Shown here piece by piece: positions 58,893 through 64,000 of a stretch of DNA of 64,000 nt (positions within the stretch are counted from its first letter, which is position 1; every line of letters begins with the position of its first letter). The notes beneath the pieces are model-generated. The model made no database searches. It saw only the letters and a program-made list of their open reading frames with translations, and was not told where the DNA came from. The stretch comes from Oikopleura dioica (Eukaryota; Chordata; Appendicularia; Copelata; Oikopleuridae). The stretch covers positions 620,001 through 684,000 of the forward strand of contig OU015569.1 of NCBI GenBank assembly GCA_907165135.1. The letters are read 5' to 3'. The translations under genes were made by a program, and so were the position numbers.

Positions 58893-59281
58893 CTATTTAC
58901 TCTCAAGGTCAAACTCTTCTGTAATCGTAATAAATCGTGAGTTTGAAACTCTTCCTTTTCAAAAAAGAATAAAATCCAAAAGAAAAGAAAAAGGCCGGAT
59001 AAGCGCCGGTGATTAATATCATTACCGGGTTCACAGCTCGCAGTCCAAGAGTCTAAGCCTATCAAATTCATCGTAAAAATTAAGCTAATTGATGAGTCTT
59101 CGACCCAAAGAGTGCGAAAGTGTTAAACTCGAGTACTATGAAAGAGATTCAACTTTTGAAGAAGAAAATTTGACAAACAAATCTTGTAAGTTTGAGTTGA
59201 AATTAACTCGGAGCAGTTTCAAGTCATCATCATTATTTATTTAATGAAAAAAAAGGATTGACGAAATTAATTACTTTGTCC

Positions 59282-59536
59282 CTGGGCTCGGCAACCAGCG
59301 TAGAAAACCTGAGTCAGGTTCTGAAGAATCTTTATGAAAAGCCGCGTAGCGGCTTTTTGGAAATAAAGCTGCGAAGCGGCTTCGGAACATTACTATTTCA
59401 ATCATTCTTAAAAAATTGGCAAAGTCACTTTTCGGCTTTATTTTAAAAGAAAATTAAAAAAAAAATTAAAAAAAAACTACGCGGCTTTTCATATAGGCTC
59501 TTTAGAACCTGACTCAGGTTTTTACACAGGTTGCCG
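59282..59536. mobile_element. MITE-A copy
   Basis: CTGGGCTCGGCAACCAGCG start, AAAGCCGCGTAGCGGCTTTT, CTGCGAAGCGGCTTCG, right arm ACCTGACTCAGGTTTTTACA and CAGGTTGCCG. One central arm is degraded into A runs. Confidence 0.8.
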
Positions 59537-59661
59537 TCATCTAATTTCTTGAGGAACAAAGCCTATTTTAGCTCATATTTTGGTCCCCGCCAGAATGTAC
59601 TGCGATATTGCCCCCGGGCTATTAGGGCGCTAGAAAATAGCAGCTAGAAGTTAAATTTAAA

Positions 59662-62356
59662 ATGCCGTTGAAAGAGCATCACAGTGAAATTTCAGTGATG
59701 GGGAGGTGGGAGTGCTTCCACAAATATCTTCCCTGGGCCTGTTGCATTTTTTTATCGCTCTTCTTGTACATCAGAGAATACGAAGTGCTGTCGCTCGACT
59801 TTCAATGGATCACCGACGAATTTCCTCGTGCAAAGGCTCCTTCAAAAACGTTGCCGCAAAATACTTCGTCTAGCCAAGCAGGAAAGTGGTCTTTAGTGTA
59901 GGCTCAAAAACCTGTGTAAAAAACCTGAGTCAGGATCAAAAATTACCAATATTTTTATCTACTTTTTAAACGCTGGCTAAATGCTTTTTAAAACATCGTT
60001 TTTGTTACCCTGTTTCAAATCCTGACTCAGGCTTTCTACACAGATTGCCGGACCCTGACTCAGTCGACCACCGAAAAAGCCGACAGTGTATTTTTCCTGA
60101 AAACATACAAAACTGGCAGTTCGACGCTAGCAACAATATTTTCCCGCTACTGCTACACTCACAATAAGTCGATGCTTTTGACGACTCAAAATGTTGGATG
60201 TAAGTGCTTAAATTTAAAGACACCAGAATTGATATACGACCGGATGATAATCACGTAAATTATCTTTTTTCTTTCAGCTTACTTTTGACAAGAATTATGG
60301 CTAGTCTTAAAATTCCTTTTTATTATTCAATAAACGCTGCATAAAGCTGGGCATTCTGTGCAGAAAACCTGAGTCAGGGTCTGAAAGAGCTTAAATGAAA
60401 AGCCGCGTAGCGGCTTTTTAAAAAACAAAGCCGCAAAGCGGCTTCGCTAGAAAATAAAGATAGGTTTAAAATCTTATTTTCGAAGCCGCTATGCGGCTTC
60501 GTTTTTAAAAAAGCCGCTATGCGGCTTTTCATTAAAGATTTTTCGGACCCTGACTCAGGTTTTCTACACAGGTTTTCGACCCAGATAAAAGGTATATAAT
60601 TTAATGAAAGCTATAAATTATAGCTCCAATAGAGGCTTTTCTATTTTATGATCGAGGAGAATATTTAATTTAAAATGATAATCCAGCTTCTGGACCCACT
60701 AAGCCGCGATAAAAACCGGCTGGATTCGGCATCATTGGATTGATTGCATCTTTAGCGCATTTGTTTCCTTACGGCGAGGCGGAATTAGCTGAGCCACTGA
60801 ATCCTGACGGGCTCGGAATTATTGGCTGGCAGAAGAAGTCAAAACAATATGATTTCGTCGCTAATCATATGACGTACAATTTCACATTCGCGGACGAGTA
60901 TCTTCCCACAGCGAAGAAGATCTCGATTTTGAGACACCCGTCCACTCACATGACCAGCACGTGGAAATACTACTTCAACCCGATGAGGGATAAGGAAAGC
61001 GGAAGAACTCTTTATTGAAGACAGTATCAATTAACTTGTGTGAACATGATAACCTGGGCTCGGCAACCTGAGTGGAAAACCTGAGTCAAGCTCTGAAAAG
61101 GCTAAAATGAAAATGAAAAAAGGCTTCGCGGCTTCGATTTTAAAAAAGCCGCTACGCGGCTTTTCATTTTCGCTCTTCCAGAGCCTGAGTCTTTCCTTAG
61201 CCCTCCCTGAAGACCCTGACACAGGTCTCTCTTTGTCTGTTCGTAAAATAACTCATCCGCTCTGAAAGCAAGTTCGAACCATCTTCCCTTCGCTCTTCGA
61301 AAAAGAAGAAGGAAAAGAACGCGTTTCTTTTCTTTACGAGCTTTTATCCGACCCAGTTGATTTCTACAAGAAATCCATGCTCATTCCAGACCCTTCCATG
61401 TGGAAAAGGCACTTGCTAAGGCCTCAGTTGTGGAGCTTCTTTGGACCAGAAGTGACGACGATGAACTTGGATAGAGACGTTGTCAAAGCTTACATAGGAA
61501 GGGTCGATCTTTTCTGAATTGAAATCAAGGAAGAGAAGAAAAAGATCCCCCGAAAAGAGAAAATCCACGGGCATTTTGACCTAATCCTGATCATGGAATA
61601 TTTCGATCTCGGACTGGCTCTTCTGTCATTTGAACTCAACTGGCCGCCATCAGACCTGGCTTACTTGCCGATGAATAGCGGGAGAAAACACAGCCAAGAA
61701 GCGAAGGAGTATCACGAAGAATTGGTGCGCGTGATCAACTACCCCGATTTTATGCTGTACGAGCATTTCAACAGAACGTTCTGGGCGAGAATAGACGAGA
61801 TAGGGCTAGACATCGTGCAGCGGCGAGCTGATGAGATAAAGTATCAGTCTGAGCAGCTCGCAGATGCCTGCCAAGATGGCATCCGACCCTTCATGAAAGC
61901 GCTTTTCAATTTTGCAAAAATAAGCAACCTATTACAAATAAAAGAATTACAAACTGGACTCGGCAACCTGTGAAGAAAACATGAGTCAGGTTCTGAAAGG
62001 GCTAAAATGAAAAGCCGCGTAGCGGCTTTTTTATAAACAAGCCGCAAAGCTACTAAATCAAAAATATATTCAACAAGAAATATATTTGCGAAGCCGCTTC
62101 GCGGCCTCGTTTCATTTGAGCCTTTTAGAACCTGACTCAGGTTTTCTACACGGTTTGCCCAGCTCCGAATTGAAATTTTATTGACCAAGTGAAAGAGCTA
62201 AAAAAAAGAAACTGGGCCGGAGACATGGTGCTGCTCCCAAAGCTGCAAAAAGCAAAAGAAAACGACACTTTCTGCAGATTATCGACAATGCAGGGAAATG
62301 AGCTTTCGAGCTTCATGGTGAATAGGCAAAACAGACTCGTTTCGGGCTGGACTTAG
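59662..62356 (+). CDS. Galactose-3-O-sulfotransferase (Gal3ST family)
   Basis: Golgi type II enzyme moving sulfate from PAPS to 3-OH of galactose on glycolipids or glycans. Exon 1 (59662-59895) has a short tail and membrane anchor WACCIFLSLFLYI. Exon 2 (60064-60199) gives the 5'-PAPS-binding loop VFFLKTYKTGSSTLATIF. Exon 3 (about 60722-61010): LIASLAHLFPYGEAELAEP, YDFVANHMTYNF, ISILRHPSTHMTSTWKYYF (3'-phosphate loop with RHP-S). Exon 4 (about 61285-61495): SDPVDFYKKSML, LLRPQLWSFFG. Exon 5 (about 61560-61900): HFDLILIMEYFDLGLALLS, YEHFNRTFWARIDEIG. The last exon ends FMVNRQNRLVSGWT-stop at 62356. All Gal3ST blocks are in order. Four introns carry MITE-A; some exon borders are approximate. Confidence 0.82.
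59903..60052. mobile_element. MITE-A copy filling a Gal3ST intron
   Basis: AAAACCTGTGTAAAAAACCT on the left, CCTGACTCAGGCTTTCTACA and CAGATTGCCGG on the right. The intron (GTGTAG at 59896 to CAG at 60063) is nearly all element. Confidence 0.8.
60348..60585. mobile_element. MITE-A copy in Gal3ST intron
   Basis: CTGGGCATTCTGTGCAG start, four GCCGC...GCGGC palindromes, right arm GACCCTGACTCAGGTTTTCT and TTTTCGACCCAG. Confidence 0.85.
61054..61225. mobile_element. MITE-A copy in Gal3ST intron
   Basis: CTGGGCTCGGCAACCTGAG start, AAAGCCGCTACGCGGCTTTT; right arm AGAGCCTGAGTC and GACCCTGACACAGG, rearranged. Confidence 0.75.
61954..62165. mobile_element. MITE-A copy in Gal3ST intron
   Basis: CTGGACTCGGCAACCTGTGA start, AAAGCCGCGTAGCGGCTTTT, GAAGCCGCTTCGCGGC, right arm ACCTGACTCAGGTTTTCTAC and GTTTGCCCAGCTC. 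Confidence 0.85.
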
Positions 62357-62497
62357 TTCTTTTTAAAAGTATCGCTGAACTCTTTCTTTCTCAATTCTGT
62401 ATCTTCAAGGTTCTTCAACTGTACAAAGCAATACACAAACAACAATAATTACTTTTCAAAAAAATGTTTCATGTTAGATTTTGTAGCCCTCGGAAGT

Positions 62498-62729
62498 CTG
62501 GCTCGGCAACCTGTGTTGAAAACCTGAGTCAGGGTCTGAAAGCTGTAAAATGAAAAGCCGCAAAGCGGCTTTTTAAAAACGAAGCCGCGAAGCGGCTTTG
62601 AAACAATCATCATTTTGATCAGTTTCTTATTCTTTCCGGCTTCGTTTTTTAAAAAAGCCGCTAAGCGGCTTTTCATTTTACATCTTTCAGACCCTGACTC
62701 AGGTTTTCTACAAAGGTTGCCAAGCCGAG
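62498..62729. mobile_element. MITE-A with perfect 8-bp target duplication
   Basis: CTGGCTCGGCAACCTGTG start, GCCAAGCCGAG end, flanked by TCGGAAGT at 62490-62497 and 62730-62737. Full set of internal palindromes. Confidence 0.92.
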
Positions 62730-63401
62730 TCGGAAGTACATTCATACGTTCTGATGAATTTCAACAATAAATGCCAAATCAATCGTTTTATCCGGAAAAA
62801 TGAATGAATTCAATTACTCCTTGAGAATCGCTCATTTCAAAACACAATCGTAAATAAATTGTTCCAACTATGTGCTCTTCAATAAAGGAAGAATCAAATT
62901 GCTCCAGTCATCAATTGATTTCCTACCCGACGAAAAGAAAGCCCGCTATTTCAGCAATTTCAATTCTAGGAATCAAACAAAAAGTATGTTTGTTTAATTT
63001 TGAGCAGGAGTAGCAGAAAGTATTGGGAGGATGGGAATGCCCATGGGAGTGGCGGATTTCCACTTCTATTGGAACCCTTGAAAGTTATATTTTGTGTTTT
63101 TTTGCCCACGAGCGGCGCTCCGAATTTAGGCCGTTACCGAAACGCCTTCTCGGCATTCGACCAAAGCCACATTCTCCATTCCGCGGAGAACGAGACAGAA
63201 CAAAAAGACGAAGAAAAAAAAAATAGGGCAAATCCCGTATTTCTCCTCTTTCTACTAAAAGTAGGCTTTAATTTTCTTCTAAATAATTCTTAAAATATTT
63301 TATAAATTAAATCTTTAAAAAAAATTGAAATAGAAAAAATTCTGAGAGACGATTCTGATTTTTATCTATTCGAGTTAAATTGATTCATAAATCAAATAAA
63401 A

Positions 63402-63505
63402 ACCTGTATAAAAAACCTGAGTCAGGGTTCTGTAACAAAGCCGTAGATTACAATCTTAATCTATTTTCGGCCCTAACCCTGACTCAGGTTTTTTACACAG
63501 GCTCC
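63402..63505. mobile_element. Short MITE-A copy
   Basis: AACCTGTATAAAAAACCTGA on the left, AACCCTGACTCAGGTTTTTT ACACAGG on the right; centre mostly lost. Confidence 0.7.
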
Positions 63506-63523
63506 TTAGACCTGAGTAGATAG

Positions 63524-63637
63524 GCTCGGCAACCTGTGCAGAAATCCTGAGTCAGGATCTGAAAAATCAGTAGCGGCTTTTCTCTAAAAACTTTTCAGAT
63601 CCTGACTAAGGTTTTCTGCACAGGTTGCCGAGCCCAG
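63524..63637. mobile_element. Short MITE-A copy
   Basis: GGCTCGGCAACCTGTGCAG on the left, CAGGTTGCCGAGCCCAG on the right; only one GCGGC half-palindrome remains. Confidence 0.8.
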
Positions 63638-63752
63638 CAGAGTAAATAATATGGTAGTTAACTGTAGTTGACATTTTCTAGCGCCTGAGGGTGAATTAAA
63701 ATTGTTTTCTTTAGCTACTTCTAAATTTCTTCGTTGACTATTTTTTTAAGCA

Positions 63753-63836
63753 GCCGTGACTCGTAATAAGCGTCCCGGTAAAGAAAGAAGAAATCGAACT
63801 TCTATGCACAGAGGACTCGTGAAGAACTACCTAAGG
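63753..63836 (+). CDS. Possible exon of a gene continuing beyond the window
   Basis: From a splice acceptor (AAGCAG, 63752) to a donor (AAG|GTACG, about 63836): AVTRNKRPGKERRNRTSMHR, GLVKNYLR. Basic, in one frame, both splice signals present. No family recognised. Confidence 0.3.
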
Positions 63837-64000
63837 TACGTCCCAAAAAAAACCAGCATTTTTCAGTTTTCAGTTAATCGATTCATGCCCAAGTCTAAAA
63901 CATCGATTTATTTCTTTCCAACCCTTTTCAAGGCTTCACTTCAAAAATATGCCACTTTTCATCCCGAATTCGATTATTGACTATTTTTTCCATAAAACTG

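Larger units (their letters stand above)
57787..59661. other. Intergenic with three MITE-A copies
   Basis: MITE-A at 58009-58240, 58650-58892 and 59282-59536. A short frame from 59092 (MSLRPKECESVKLEYYERDS, ending at a GTAAG) may be a 5' exon of the sulfotransferase gene. Otherwise AT-rich DNA. Confidence 0.5.
62357..63752. other. Intergenic or intronic, three MITE-A copies
   Basis: MITE-A at 62498-62729, about 63402-63505 and 63524-63637. Possible exon text at about 62877-62985 (LLQSSIDFLPDEKKARYFSN) and a frame at 63003-63082, neither securely connected to a gene. Confidence 0.45.

Noticed and set aside
40081-63600. CRISPR-like array from the regularly repeated GCCGC palindromes
   Set aside because: The repeats are terminal and internal parts of dispersed MITE-A elements with target duplications, not a spaced array, and the genome is eukaryotic.

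Overview
This is eukaryotic nuclear DNA from a compact animal genome. The best fit is a larvacean (appendicularian) tunicate of the Oikopleura/Fritillaria type. Evidence: chordate-type genes (SPDEF-like ETS factor, YIPF5, TMEM138, RIPOR, BAP1, PI4KB, aquaglyceroporin, Gal3ST), many introns of only 40-60 bases, several inferred non-GT introns (GC-AG, GA-AG, GG-AG) of the kind known in larvaceans, and very short intergenic gaps. The species is inferred, not proven; all exon joins are read by eye from frame continuity and splice motifs.

Layout: 1-1317, 3' end of an unknown acidic-tailed gene (+), then a DDX56 fragment. 2313-14352, a minus-strand cluster reading right to left: BAP1-like deubiquitinase, a two-chromodomain protein, an unknown coiled-coil protein, LSM14, PI4KB. 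14.4-16.6 kb, nested small transposons. 16653-18673, SPDEF-like ETS factor (-). 20.8-24.4 kb, two convergent secreted NIDO-domain genes. 24.8-31.2 kb, small genes: unknown (+), a 71-residue secreted peptide (+), TMEM138 (-), a ubiquitin-like-domain gene (-), an unknown gene (-), YIPF5 (-). 32.2-37.75 kb, one unrecognised helical/coiled-coil gene (-) carrying a 2.88-kb hAT-like element in an exon and a 0.6-kb 9-bp-TSD element in an intron. 38.0-42.1 kb, two plus genes, the second a secreted protein with repeated cysteine modules. 42.6-45.6 kb, a small membrane protein and an aquaglyceroporin (-), with tRNA-Pro inside an aquaporin intron. 46.36-52.34 kb, RIPOR/FAM65 (+). 52.3-56.7 kb, repeats. 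56.7-62.4 kb, a four-pass membrane protein and a galactose-3-O-sulfotransferase (+), then the start of an uncertain gene.

The dominating feature is a family of hAT-like miniature elements (here MITE-A; about 29 full or partial copies): ends CTGGGCTCGG...CCGAGCCCAG, 8-bp target duplications, internal GCCGC...GCGGC palindromes. They sit mostly in introns. The copy at 43175-43365 lies inside a coding exon, and removing the element with one target-site copy (as a GC-AG intron) restores the reading frame exactly. This makes MITE-A a candidate intron-creating element (introner). At least five other miniature families (TA, 8-bp and 9-bp target duplications, large foldbacks, a tRNA-derived SINE) are also present, several nested in each other.
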